Assembly: GCF_030269925.1 (NCBI RefSeq)
Contig: NC_085130.1
Location: forward strand, 8,692,501-8,756,500
Source: Bombyx mori
Lineage: Eukaryota; Arthropoda; Insecta; Lepidoptera; Bombycidae
DNA length: 64,000 nt
Direction: 5' to 3'
Shown here: in pieces, positions 41,701-52,521 of the stretch
Position numbering within the stretch: position 1 is the first letter of the stretch
Layout of the letters: each line of letters begins with the position of its first letter
The notes under the pieces: generated by a model
Database searches by the model: none
What the model was told of the DNA's origin: nothing
Seen by the model: the letters and a program-made list of their open reading frames with translations, nothing else
Program-made: the position numbers and the translations under genes

Positions 41701-44135
41701 ATTGCGTAAAATTCATGATCTAGCTGGGACTTACCCGTGATGTCAAAACTTTTTTTTTCCGGGTCGGGGTCCGAACCTCCTACGAGGTCCCCGCGCCTAG
41801 GGGGCGCGCGGGGTATGTGGGACTCAACGATCTGCAGGTGTTGAGAGCAGACCGCGGGCCCAAGAAATTTTAGGGCCCACCCACTAAACGACGCCCCTGC
41901 ACTCTTCAAACTTTGTGATGTTAAACCTAGGTCATGTGTTAACTGGATTTTTATCGCATTCAGTATGAATGGGCAAAGCATTCACGTTCTGAAGTAGATT
42001 ACACATATTCATTAGAATAATTGTTTATAGCTTTAAAATCATGATCGTAACTTCTTTCGCAGGGAGCTCCCGAGAAACTACTTCAAATAAGAAATGATAA
42101 CGGTACTTGCACTAATATAGCAGCTATCCTGATCGTATTTAGGATTGCGTTATCCAAACAAAACATCGAAAATGACAAAATTGATTTAATACTGAACGAT
42201 GCTCAGGAAATGTTAAGAAAATTAACAACTGATAAGAAATATCGGTTTTCATCTCTTCAGCCGATACCGAAGGAGGGAGAATTTCAAGTATTAAACACTA
42301 GGATAACCGATAATGAACCTAACAGCAAAATCGGTTGCCGCGACGCCTTAAAGTTAATGACGGAATTCAAAATGAGCACCGAATTGATTAACCATATCTG
42401 TCAAAATGAACTGTCATCGATGTCATCGAGCATGATTGACAGCACTAAAAATATAAACTTAATGGAAACGGGCTTCACTCAACGCGGTTCCGTTCGGAAA
42501 TTACCAGATGAAGTTGTCAAAAATATAATAATATCGTTTTATAACTTTAAGCCCAAGGCCTTCAATAATTTATTCGACACAAACGACAACATAAATTCGG
42601 ACAACTTGAAACAGTTGAATGATTTTATCATTCAACAATCGCATGTAAAATCTACTTCAAGCATTGACCAAAGTGGAAATATTGTGTATAAAGTCGAAAA
42701 TCCAGAAGCAATACAGATTATCAGCGAAATTTTAAATGCAGTTTTAATGAAACTGTTTGATTTACATAAAAATATTGCTAACGGTCCGGTTAGTCATGAT
42801 TTCAATGTCAACAAAATACAACAAAACGCCGAAGAGGAATTAAAAAAATATTTATCACAAGATAATGTCAGCATAAACTTATTTAATTTATCGCAAGATA
42901 ATTTAACGAATAAGAAGGACTCCTTAATAAATATATTCGGAAACAAAATCGAGAGCCCAGAAAACAATCATGCATTTAGTAAAACGATATTGTTTAATAA
43001 GTATATGCAGAAAACTCCTGAAGTTAATCCAATTACGAACGCATTAGCAGACTACAATCTGAAAATGCATCCAAAGCAAGTGAATGCCGATCAAGATTTA
43101 CTAAAATTTGGTAATGATAATAATCTTCCCTTAATTTCTAACAAACAAAATCAACCGATAGGTAGTCTTGTATTTAAAAATACTCCTAATACATTAACGG
43201 ATAAACCAGTATTAGAAGACTTCGAACAATATTTGAAAGTCGTTAATAATTTAAATAAAGCACAAACGATTGATAAACCCGTTGAAAATGTTGAAACAAA
43301 GGCAATACCAAACGAATTACAGAAGAACGGGGCTGGTAATGGTATTCTCGAATTATTGAGTAAATCACCATATTGGAATCAAATCCAGGAAATAAATCAA
43401 CAACAGAATGTCCCATATCCATCGTTCAACAATAATCTATTACAATTACAAACAATAAAAAACACAGATCAAAATAAGATGAATATGGAAACCATTCAAC
43501 ACAATATAAATACGAACAATATAAATATAGACGCAATGAAGAATAAGGACATCTTTGTAGAATTAACGTACATATTCAATATCGATCCATTTGTTCAAAC
43601 AAAATATGTGAAATACCGAGTACCAATAATTAAACTTTACGAATTACTTCTCAAAAAACCGATATTAAAAGATCAACCTACAAATTTATACCACGATCTA
43701 GTTTTAGTTGCGAATGTGTCTGATGTATCAGCTGATCTCCAAAAATATTCAAAAGAGGACCTTTTAACGTTAACGCTAAGTAGTGGCCGATTGTCGACAG
43801 CTAAAATGATCGAAGAAAACAACATAGACAATCAGTTGCATGTATTACAAAAATTGATGTGCAATGTGGAGCCGAAAGACATTCTGGAATTACATAAACA
43901 AAATATCTTAAACGGTAATGGCGACAACTTGAAAATGCAGCAGAGCACAAGTCCTTCCCAAAATTTGAATATGAACAGTTTAGTTTCTAAAGCTTACTAT
44001 CAGCAGCCGCTTTGGAATAATTGGAAGGCCAGTTTGGCCCCAAATTTTCTTTATTCTAGGTACCTTACTAAACCTGTACAATATTTTTGGCAATATCCAG
44101 CCCCTAATACCTTACCTGCGCCTACAATGATTTAA
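38720..44135 (+). CDS. Secreted Asn-rich protein of unknown family, two coding exons
   Basis: Exon 1 (38720-38776) encodes a signal peptide, MKSYVFIATIVLATTQLTW, with a gtatgt donor. Exon 2 (42063-44135) starts after ttctttcgcag in the same phase with GAPEKLLQIRNDNGTC. It stays open for 690 codons, giving about 709 aa. The mature protein is rich in Asn, Lys, Leu and Ile. It has only four Cys (in GTCTN, IGCRD, HICQN and LMCNV), Gln/Asn-rich central stretches, and a more ordered C-terminal part (VELTYIFNIDPF, YRVPIIKLYELLLKKPI, DLVLVANVSDVSADLQKYS). I recognise no domain. AATAAA is at 44161-44166. The 3.3-kb intron holds tandem repeats, a Bm1 SINE, LINE tails and an RTE piece. It is probably an extracellular lepidopteran protein; function unknown. 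Confidence 0.75.
39096..39232 (+). repeat. Tandem repeat, three units of about 45 bp
   Basis: The unit tttgtacgttattacaaagt taagtcgt, then gcattactaa, is repeated three times with small changes inside the intron of the secreted-protein gene. Confidence 0.75.
39550..40003 (-). repeat. Bm1 SINE, near full length
   Basis: On the minus strand: tRNA-derived head (gtcgtcgtggcctaaaggat, with a B-box-like ggtgttcgaatcccaggc), middle (cgaaaaattataatttgcat), body from actggtggtagg, and tail taagcaataaaaaataaaa. The head is interrupted by an (att)n-like run near 39960-39985. Confidence 0.85.
40014..40055 (+). repeat. Amy 3'-end scrap
   Basis: aaatagcctctcaaggctat followed by ttcagcataggtaggaaaa is the terminal hairpin and end of an Amy element, about 40 bases only. 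Confidence 0.6.
40090..40640 (+). mobile_element. LINE 3' region fragment (same family as 17790-18035)
   Basis: GC-rich, decayed. The right part (gcgagtctggttgtagtctt, ccccctactcggtccgggtt, cttgggcccgtgatccactc) matches the LINE tail in Glo1 intron 3. The left part (cttcgtccaagtccggcttc, tgagggggcaacctcctccc) may be its coding end. Clade not determined. Confidence 0.45.
41058..41330 (-). mobile_element. RTE-like LINE fragment, decayed
   Basis: The minus strand reads a decayed RTE C-terminus (REKMNVTRRCMEMVVQGRG, then GRSKKTCMECVNDDI) comparable with 38110-38499. Confidence 0.55.
41352..41563 (-). mobile_element. Amy 3' UTR fragment
   Basis: Minus-strand copy of the Amy 3' end with the cccactgag/ctcagtggg hairpin, gatccggtggtagattctgc, and a short poly(A) (plus-strand tttttttcctacc). 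Confidence 0.85.
41748..41915 (-). mobile_element. LINE 3' tail fragment (same family as 17790-18035)
   Basis: On the minus strand: cttgggcccgcggtctgctc, ccccctaggcgcggggacct and cgtaggaggttcggaccccg, then an A run. It lies in the intron just before exon 2 of the secreted-protein gene. Confidence 0.55.
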
Positions 44136-44306
44136 TTAACTACAGATAATTTAATTATGTAATAAATGAAAAATATGTATATTAAAGAGTCGTGTAATTT
44201 CTTACTTACAGAATTCGCCTATTTCTTATTTTTTAATGATCACCTAAATCTATAGAGACATATTCTGCAACACACGAACCCCACAAAGCTATTTCTAAAA
44301 AAATAT

Positions 44307-45050
44307 TCCTTCAACGAACCTGGAATACTAATCTCAGAAATTGTAACACTTATTCATTAGCATTTTGAAAGTTCTTGTTACTGAAAAGTGATTGAAAAAA
44401 CAGAACAACCGAGAATAAAGTTTTCGCCCTACATCGCCCTACAAGCCGCCATCTACAGGGGCCGGAGTCGGGCAAAAGCCCTTCTCCCTGGCTCGGCGGC
44501 GACGGATAGGTGCGGAGAGGGATGAGCTCTCCCTCTCTCGTTCCGCCGCCTCCTTCTGCGAGATGGTGTACTCGCAGAAGTCGAGCATCGCCTTCCGGGA
44601 CTCATCGCTGCTGAGCATCGTAGCCATGACGGTCGGCAGCGACAAGTCCGGTCCTATTTGCGAGACAAGGACACGGCGTTACTCCAGCCATGCGGGGCAA
44701 TGTGCGAGCGTATGCTCGACCGTGTCCTCGTCGCAGTCACAGTGGTGACACTCCATCGTCGGTTCCCTCCGGGCGATGCGATGCAAGTACCGGCCGAAAC
44801 ACCCATGGCCGGTAAGCATCTGCGTCAACCGGAAGGTTGGTCACGGTTCGCCCATTCCGCGAGGACCGGGCGCACCACCTCGACGCGACGGTCCGGAGAC
44901 CGGCCGACGGGTTCGCCAAGCGGTGAGACCACGCCTTCAGCACAGACGGCCGAGATTGGTCCTTCAACGAATGAAATACTAATCTCAGAAATTGTAACAC
45001 TTATTTATTAACATTTTGAAAGTTCTTGTTACTGAAAAGTGATTGAAAAA
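44307..45050 (-). mobile_element. R1-like LINE C-terminal fragment between ~90-bp direct repeats
   Basis: The inner part (about 44403-44958, minus strand) reads the end of an R1-clade ORF2: EHTLAHCPAWLEYRRVL, then LSLPTVMATMLSSDESRKAM and FCEYTISQKEAAERERE. The order 'Cys/His motif, CPAW, basic tail' is typical. On each side lies the same stretch of about 90 bp (tccttcaacgaa ... ctgaaaagtgattgaaaaaa) at 44307-44400 and 44960-45050. This is far longer than a usual LINE target duplication. Confidence 0.65.
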
Positions 45051-45384
45051 AAAAAAGAAAAAACATCAAAAGAGGAATGCAAGGAAAAATAAATGCTAAA
45101 ACAATTACAAGAATTTAACGAGAACTTCACGATTAAATATTTTTCTCAACACCGACGAAGTTAGGATTTTTAAATTAAAAATAGGAATTACTCTAATCAC
45201 GCGATTGGCATAGGTACTCAGTTTGCGTGTTGCTTGCAAAATTTACTTGATGTCGAAATAAAACATCTTCCATACATTATTAAACGTAAATTTCGATGAT
45301 TTATCTGCAAATGTAATGGTGCAGTTGTAAATTACTGAACTGTATTTTTATGTGTCAAAGAAACCATTAATATCCTTGAACAGT

Positions 45385-45543
45385 GTGCTTATTGCGAGTT
45401 TTTTAACGTTCTCGATAGCGTAAAAGTTAGCTCATATTTGTATGGAATCGTTTGCGTCCGTTTGCCGCTAGGGGCGCTGTTCTAATTGCATACAAAGGCT
45501 TAACTTTTACGCTATCGAGATCGGAAACTCGCACTAAGCGCAC
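45385..45543. mobile_element. MITE with ~50-bp inverted repeats
   Basis: The left arm has tgcgagtt, then ctcgatagcgtaaaagttag. The right arm is its complement, ending ctatcgagatcggaaactcg cactaagcgcac. The centre reads gccgctaggggcgctgttc. 159 bp, non-coding. No clear target duplication was found. Confidence 0.6.
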
Positions 45544-45747
45544 AGTTCTCAAACTTTTCATTAAGTCAAATGTAATAGATCAACGCTAAGTGTTCGTTAA
45601 GTTTGAATAATGACAAAATATGTTTAGTTTGTATTGACTGAGAAACTTCAGACTTTTTGATTTCTTTCCGCTGTAGACTTTAATAAATGGATTATTATGC
45701 TGCTTGATACTTCTACCAAGCAAACAAGAGACAAACAGAGTTTTGAA

Positions 45748-46195
45748 GTCGTCGTGGCCTAAAGGATAAGACGTCCGGTGCATTCGTATCTAGCGATGCA
45801 CCGGTGTTCGAATCCCGCAGGCGAGTACCAATTTTTCTAATGAAATACGTACTTAGCAAATGTTCACGATTGACTTCCACGGTAAAGGAATAACATCGTG
45901 TAATAAAAATCAAACCCGCAAAATTATAGTTTGCGTAATTACTGGTGGTAGGACCTCTTGTGAGTCCGCGCGGGTAGGTACCACCACCCCGCCTATTTCT
46001 GCCGTGAAGCAGTAATGCGTTTCGGTTTGAAGGGTGGGGCAGCCGTTGTAACTATACTGAGACCTTAGAACTTATATCTCAAGGTGTGTGGCGAGTTTAC
46101 GCTGTAAATGTCTATAGGCTCCAGTAACCACTTAACACCAGGTGGGCTGTGAGCTCGTCCACACATCTAAGCAATAAAAATAAAAAGAAAAAAAA
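45748..46195 (+). repeat. Bm1 SINE, full length with tRNA-derived head
   Basis: Head gtcgtggcctaaaggataag, B-box ggtgttcgaatcccgcaggc, then tctaatgaaatacgtactta and the body from actggtggtaggacctcttg to cacatctaagcaataaaaat. This is the most complete copy in the window and shows how the truncated copies are related. It carries pol III-type internal promoter boxes. Confidence 0.9.
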
Positions 46196-47188
46196 ACATT
46201 GGCTGGCGATTTTTAGGGGTCTGTTTTTTCATTCTGAGGACCAGATCATGAAAAATAATTGACGATATTCTGAGCTTCTTTTCCTTGGCTACTCCGAGTG
46301 ATTGAATTGCTCGGTGGGCACACGTGGCCTTCCTTAAACCAGCCACTGTATTTTAACGAATACAGGTTGGTAAGAGCGGCCATTGCCTACCAGCTCGCTC
46401 GTTATAGAATGACATCTAGAAGCAGTTGTCTTCATAGGTATGGGGGTAGCAGATGGACGAAAACCTCCTTCCTGTTCCCGATTTAGCGACGCAACAGTAT
46501 TGAAATATAACAGAACATTTTCAGGTAATAATTTAAGTATTCATTAAAAATTTGAGGACTAACACCCGTAGCGGTCGTCTGTGACCACGAAAGCTGTTTA
46601 ATATTAGATACACAAAAATCGGAAACCAGTGATTAAGCTCTAAAGTGTTAGTTACAATTTAATTACAATTTAATTATCACCAATTTTGAAAAAAGAAGAA
46701 AATGTGACGGATATTCTATAGCTTAATAAGCCCGAAAATATAAATTATTTAAAATCATGAGTATTAAGTTTTAAAGTGTCTTCATCATGGAAGTTCGTGG
46801 TGTAAAGTACGTACTTGCTTAGAAAAATAATGAGTTAATCGGATTTGATCATTACTATTGTGTTACAGGTCTACTGCGTTATAATATTACCTACATCAAG
46901 CAAAGTCAAATAAGTACTTTTCATTTCTGAACGAAATCTAAGCCGTGATCCAAGAAAATGTTGGTGATATAATTTTTTCTAGCATACCGAACGATTTATA
47001 TTTTATCTCTTTTCTTTACTAACGAATGCATGAAATAGAAACCATAACAGAAATGAACAAAATAAGTTGTACTTTTTGATAATATCAATCGGCAATCAAT
47101 TTTGTTTTCTTTTTTAGTTTAGTATTAAAAACGTTTTAATAGTGTAGTGAATGTATGTAAAGAGAAATTTGTGTGTTTGTTAATCACA
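46196..47188. other. Intergenic DNA upstream of the DHX35-like gene
   Basis: AT-rich. No convincing coding frame or named repeat was seen. The part just before 47189 is presumably the helicase promoter and 5' UTR, but no motif stands out. Confidence 0.35.
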
Positions 47189-48286
47189 ATGCTTGGAAAT
47201 CGCCTGAAATTTGTTAAACCAGGCAAGTGTCTTTGAGGTTATGATGCGATTTAGAACATTTAAATTTACAACTAAACTCAAATCTAAGTGCTACTTATTT
47301 TACAAATTATTCATGTACCAACCACATTTGTGATGCAAACGACCAACCCTTCGAAAGATTAACCGACAGAGCGATTGCGCTCGGCATTACGACAGTTTGG
47401 AGATTTCCTAATGTTATTGTTAGCACCAATCCGATTCTTCCCAGTTCTTCTATTGGATAAGAGATATCACTGGTACCTGGTATGACAGTGTATTTAGATC
47501 AGACATCGCTTTAAAATTCGATGCTTTTACTGCCCAGAGCCTAGCAATTCACGACCTCATCATTACTGTCAAGAAGACCAACAAATATTTTCAAATATTG
47601 TAAAGAAAAATATGTCGTAGCTCTTGGGAAATGTAGGGGAATTCATTCCAGAGTATGATAATATTGCACACACTAGTGTTTAACAGGTTTTTACTATACC
47701 ATGATTGTAGGTATGAAGAATGTAGTTAGGATGTTAGGAATAGATAAAACTGTCTACCTACCTTTAAGTCTATATTGTTGTCACCACTGGAACTTAATGA
47801 CTTGTCTAGACAATAGACACATGATAGATATTGTCTGAACCCATCTTGGGATGTGTGGTTGAATTGTCTAAGGCTGTCTTGCTTCTAAAATCAGAATGCA
47901 TGATTACTCAGTGCTAGGAACAGACATGCAATGGATGAAAATGCACAAATTCATTATACTCCTATATGCTTCCTCATACAAACATTTTCTTATCTACTTT
48001 TGTTTTCTGCATGTTTCTAGAAGACAAATCTCTCTACCCAATTCGGAACAAAGATGGAGCCATTGAAACACTTATAAATCCGAACACTGATTCAGCACTT
48101 GTCATTGATTCTGACTCACACTCTAATTTCGTTTATAATCGCTACCACCACTTACCTTTAGAGAGTCAAAGACAGAAATTACCAATTTTTGAATACAGAA
48201 ATCATATTTTATATTTGCTGGAGAAGTATCAGACTTTAGTGCTCTGCGGAGAGACTGGATGTGGAAAATCAACTCAAGTGCCACAG
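47189..48286 (+). CDS. DEAH-box RNA helicase, DHX35-like: first two coding exons only
   Basis: Exon 2 (48021-48286) encodes PLESQRQKLPIFEYRNHILY, LLEKYQTLVLCGETGCGKST and QVPQ. GETGCGKST is the Walker A motif of DEAH helicases. The spacing Q-R-Q-K-L-P-x-F, R-N-H-I-L-Y-L matches DHX35, a spliceosome-associated helicase. A short exon 1 (47189-47222) reads MLGNRLKFVKP plus one base, like the KF-x-x-PG start of DHX35. It ends at AG|GCAAGT, a GC donor, and the one-base phase fits exon 2 exactly (GAA, Glu). Exon 2 ends in phase 0 at a good donor, CAG|GTAAGT. No later helicase exon was found up to the window end, so the rest lies beyond or is lost. It is either a gene with a very long intron or a truncated copy. 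Confidence 0.7.
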
Positions 48287-48419
48287 GTAAGTCATGTTTT
48301 TCTCATCTCCTTCCCTTTCTGTCCATGACTCCAGGATTATAGTCACAACTATTAACATGATTAAGAAAAATAGAATTTTTAATAAGGCAATGTGGTGGTG
48401 ATATTAATTGGTTGCTGCA

Positions 48420-48590
48420 GCTCACCCATAGATACAATCCACTGAGTTTCTCAGTAGCCTCTGACTCAGATCTGGTGGTAAATTCTGCAAAGCACTGCTC
48501 TTTCTAGGGATAATCTTAGCAAACTCTCTCATCACATACCCATCTGTGTGTTTCTTAGGCTACTAGTGAATAGGTAGGAAAAAAAGCTCA
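48420..48590 (+). repeat. Decayed Amy 3' UTR
   Basis: Diverged copy: ccactgagtttctcagtagc, gatctggtggtaaattctgc, aaagcactgctctttctagg, ending tgaataggtaggaaaaaaa. It lies in the DHX35-like intron 2. Confidence 0.65.
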
Positions 48591-50296
48591 AACATCTTGG
48601 ACATTGAGATGTTAGATCTAAGTCCCTACTGTGTAACAACTGTTCGACCTTTGAAACTGTAATGAATCACTGCCTCAGAAGTAGGCAGGTTGTTGACATC
48701 TACCTGTGTAGTAAACACCAGTAGAGTAGTACACCAGTATGACAGTGAAACATCCCAGTCCGCTAACACTCTCTATCACATTCAAGTCTTAAGGTTTGAC
48801 AGCTGTAATATACTCTAAATGTGTTATAGTTGTAGAAATTCAACATAATATGTTACCAATAAAGCCATAATTGATTAAAATTCATTAACGCCTGAATTTG
48901 GAAGACTGAGATAAGAAGCCAAGTTCAGCGATTCTGTTTGATTTTCCTATGCATTTTTACCACCATTCGTCATTCAACTTAAAGGAACACTAAATATAGA
49001 CAGGGCTCGACATCTAGTGTCCCGGCAAAAGTCTGCCCACAAGTTAATTACATTACTGGTAGAATGTTAGACATTAATTAACCATTAGTATTTTCGGTGG
49101 CTTTCGCGAGTTAAAACAGCTATCAATAATATTTTATAATGATAATAAAAACGTGAGATTAAATGGTAAAATTAGTTTAATTAATACATAGTTATTAACT
49201 TATTAAGTAGTTTTCGGCGCGATTTACTGCTTCCCGTTTTAGCATTAAAACAGCTCTGTAGTTGAGATTTCTAATACACACCAAAACTTGTGGGAATAAA
49301 GTTTTGTGAATATTTTTAACCAGCTCGACATGACGAAGGTGAATTTTCAATCGTATTTTATAATGACCCCCATATCCTTAAGGTGAAATGTGTGACTGCT
49401 TCGTGGCAGAACTGGTCGGTTGGTGGTCTCATCTGCAGGCTAACAATCAAGACGCGTAGGTACGTAAGGTTTTGGGTAGTCACTGCTGGATAAGCATAGA
49501 CCTTTAAAGTAACTTCAGTGTGGATCAGGCGTGTGCGTGTTTTGTAGGTTAGGGCATTTGTAGAATACAATAATTTGTATTTCGAACTCATCTCTCAGGG
49601 TGGTATTCACGTACCTAGTATTTTCGTTTTCAATAACCACTCAACGCTGGGTTAGTCGCGATTTTTGATTTTTCTTAAAACCACAATAAATAAAATAAAA
49701 ATTCTCATTTATTTAACATTGGTATAAGTGCGAGGCATCGCATTCAGATTAAACTTGATTAAAGCAGTTATTTAAATGTAGTATTTTGACAGTTGTAATT
49801 TAGGCGGGAATGAATCGTTCGCGTTGCACACTTTTCTAAGTTTCAGTTTGGCGAGACCTAGCCGTGAGAGCGTACGTGTTTCGCGATTTAAAATAAAGCC
49901 ACAAAGAGCTCGATGCGAAATTTAATCCCATCCGATAAATGTTACACGTGGGACGTTTTTAATACTGTGTGATAATGAAACGCGTATAAACCGTATTATA
50001 GTTTAGTGATTACAAAAAAAAAGTGCAATGGCCTTCAAATATAACTTTTTTTTCAATGCGTTACGCTGTGATGATGTGTGAACGAAAAAATTAAATAAAA
50101 TTGGGACATTAACTGGTACATTTGAAAGTGCCCAATGAATCTAAAATAGAGTTTATTTACATAGTTTATTTATAGAAATTACGTGGGATTAGAAGTATAG
50201 ACGTGTTTAGACGTGCGATGGGCGGAATCGGAGCGATTGTGTTTTAAAACGAAGCCTTAGAAAATACACGTATTGGATTAACAGTTAACAAACATA
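48591..50296. other. Upstream region of the phosphoethanolamine synthase gene
   Basis: AT-rich. No other gene was seen. The GC-richer part 49800-49960 (tttggcgagacctagccgtg agagcgtacgtgtttcgcga) may be its promoter or first untranslated exon. The start codon follows in-frame stops. Confidence 0.35.
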
Positions 50297-51412
50297 ATGT
50301 GGCCACCATCGCAAGCCAGCAAATTCCTTATTTTGCTTGTACTCATCTTAGTCGTCATTTACTGCGTCTTCATGGACACGCTCTTGTATATGAGAGTGCA
50401 GTATTACAGCATAGAAACATTTGAGACTTCAACGCAAACCACATTCCAAGAATCGCCCACAACGAGACTCCGGGCTCTGAGCTATGAAGATGTTGTCTGG
50501 ATACCTTGCAGTGTGAACCCTTTATGCCATCCAACAGTCAAGGCTTTGATGGTCGATCACATCAACCATTACATCTACGGTCCCTTGTGCGCGATCCTAG
50601 ATAAAGCATTGAGGATATCCGATAGAATGCTCTTCCTGACACCGAACACAATATCGTGCGCTCACGTTTTTATAGCAATGATTGGCGCGAACCTTTTGAC
50701 GTGTCCGAATCTAAGCGTCCGTCGTATGGGCATAGTGCTCTTCCAGATCAGGATGTTCCTGGACGATTTGGATGGTCACGTGGCGAGAGAGCGTAAGCAT
50801 ATCAGAGGTGAAAGGTCAGAAGTCGGCAGCCTTGGTTACTGGGTCGACGGAATTTGCGATTTAATTGGCGTAGTCGCGATGATGCTCGGCATATTCGTGT
50901 ACTTCAAGCAGTATCCGCCCAGACGTGGGTACAGGGGTACTTCCGCATCAGCGTTACCGTACTATCAGCTAAAAGAGATGAACGCTGCCGAGAATATGGA
51001 AAAGGATCACGCGTCAGACGTGGGGATCTCGTACAAAACCAAAGTGTCTCTGAAGGCGATAATTCAAGTTATTATACTGTTTTCTGGTCAAATGGTACTG
51101 TCTTCTGTCGCCTGGAATAGATATATAAATGTTTACCAGGAAATGTTCGAGAACGGCAATGGATATCTTGCCGGGAGGCTGGTCACTTTTAGATCTGTGA
51201 GATTCTTTTGTGCCACTTTGATGTGGAGGATATTGAACCCGCATAGTTACTTGCATGTTCTATCGCTAGCCGTGTTTATTGATAAGACGTGGTCTCTCCT
51301 GAAATCGGTCCGATATATCGGCTACGTGCTGTTGTTACTGGCCGTTTTTGTAACTGAATATTTGATTAGTGGCTTCGAAGCCTCCGTTAAAACCTCCGTT
51401 GATGGTAGATAA
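50297..51412 (+). CDS. Ceramide phosphoethanolamine synthase (CDP-alcohol phosphotransferase family)
   Basis: 371 aa in one exon. It transfers phosphoethanolamine from CDP-ethanolamine to ceramide, making the main insect sphingolipid in place of sphingomyelin, in the Golgi lumen (known for the Drosophila enzyme). The catalytic motif is visible: DDLDGHVAR at residues about 155-163, then GYWVDGICD at about 181-189. Together these give the D-x2-D-G-x2-A-R ... G-x3-D-x3-D set, with the longer insert between halves that marks this subfamily. One membrane anchor lies at residues 9-30. Further hydrophobic segments lie near 120-140, 190-205, 255-275 and 340-360. Conserved Cys-rich loop WIPCSVNPLCHPTVK precedes the core. 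Length fits the family. The start is the first ATG after stops. It is on the same strand as the DHX35-like exons. Confidence 0.9.
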   Translation: MWPPSQASKFLILLVLILVVIYCVFMDTLLYMRVQYYSIETFETSTQTTFQESPTTRLRALSYEDVVWIPCSVNPLCHPTVKALMVDHINHYIYGPLCAILDKALRISDRMLFLTPNTISCAHVFIAMIGANLLTCPNLSVRRMGIVLFQIRMFLDDLDGHVARERKHIRGERSEVGSLGYWVDGICDLIGVVAMMLGIFVYFKQYPPRRGYRGTSASALPYYQLKEMNAAENMEKDHASDVGISYKTKVSLKAIIQVIILFSGQMVLSSVAWNRYINVYQEMFENGNGYLAGRLVTFRSVRFFCATLMWRILNPHSYLHVLSLAVFIDKTWSLLKSVRYIGYVLLLLAVFVTEYLISGFEASVKTSVDGR

Positions 51413-51740
51413 GCACATGTTATCAGTCTTAAGAGTTTAGTTACTTTGGTTATGCCACGAGAAGCGGTAATTTTAGTTGACAATGTAAACCCAGTTTTAA
51501 CTTATTATTTAATGTAGGTTGCCTAGTCGAAGACGCTATAAGCGTTGAAGCCGGCATTTTTTATTTCCAAATTATTAAAAAAAACTCATCAAAACTGTCT
51601 CTGTCTAAAGGGTGGTATGCGATTTTCAACTTTAACTTCAAGACAGTGTGTAGCATAATTCATTACAAATCGAAGAATTGTATAAGTTTATTGCCTTGTG
51701 AACCCTTATGATCTTGCTTCGCTAACCTTTTTTTTATTTA

Positions 51741-51981
51741 TTTTTATTGCTTAGATGTGTGGACGAGCTCACAGCTCACCTGGTGTTAAGTGGTTACTGG
51801 AGCCCATAGACATCTACAACGTAAATGCGCCACACACCTTGAGATATAGTTCTAAGGTCTCAGTATAGTCACAACGGCTGCCCCACCCTTCAAACCGAAA
51901 CGCATTACTGCTTCACGGCAGAAATAGGCGGGGCGGTGGTACCTACCCGTGCGGACTCACAAGAGGTCCTACCACCAGTAA
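51741..51981 (-). repeat. Bm1 SINE, 5'-truncated
   Basis: Minus-strand body from actggtggtaggacctcttg to taagcaataaaaataaata, all landmarks present. Starts about 330 bases after the synthase stop codon. Confidence 0.85.
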
Positions 51982-52027
51982 CCTGTTCCAAATCTGCCAC
52001 TGAGCGATCCCGTGGTATCTCTTTAAA

Positions 52028-52072
52028 GTATCCGGTAACCACTTAACACCGGTTGGGCCGTGAGCTCGTTTT
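52028..52072 (+). repeat. Bm1 SINE scrap
   Basis: ccggtaaccacttaacaccg then gttgggccgtgagctcg: the 3' body only. Confidence 0.5.
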
Positions 52073-52373
52073 GTTATCCGGCTAATAAGAGAAACAAACA
52101 CAGCGAAACGACCGTCTCTGGCCAAGTGAGTTCAACGCGGTTTTTTTTTGTCACAAAATAAAAATTTATGTGCTAAGGTCACAGACGTGTCACGCACGAT
52201 CACTTAATACCTACCTAGCTAGAGATAACAAAAAAAACTCTTTGTACAAGCGCTCGTGTGATATCTATTCAAACGAATTAGCGTTATCAGAATTTGAAAA
52301 CAGCCTCTTAAACGACTTAAAAAAAAAAGAGGATGCTCTCAATCAGACTAAATTTTTTTTATCTACTTCAAAG

Positions 52374-52521
52374 CTTTTATCTTTGTTAACCGACTTTGAT
52401 GTTTTATGTTTTTTTTTTTATATAGAAAGCTAGTGTTTCTCATGTGGCTTTTATCTTTGTTAACCGACTTTGATGTTTTATGTTTTTTTTTTTATATAGA
52501 AAGCTAGTGTTTCTCATGTGG
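52374..52521 (+). repeat. Exact tandem duplication of 74 bp
   Basis: Two identical adjacent units (52374-52447 and 52448-52521), each beginning cttttatctttgttaaccga and ending gtgtttctcatgtgg. The sequence looks like the tail of an older retroposon. Confidence 0.85.

Noticed and set aside
45748..45830. tRNA-like sequence with a B box
   Set aside because: It is the tRNA-derived head of a full-length Bm1 SINE, continuous with the SINE body, not a tRNA gene.
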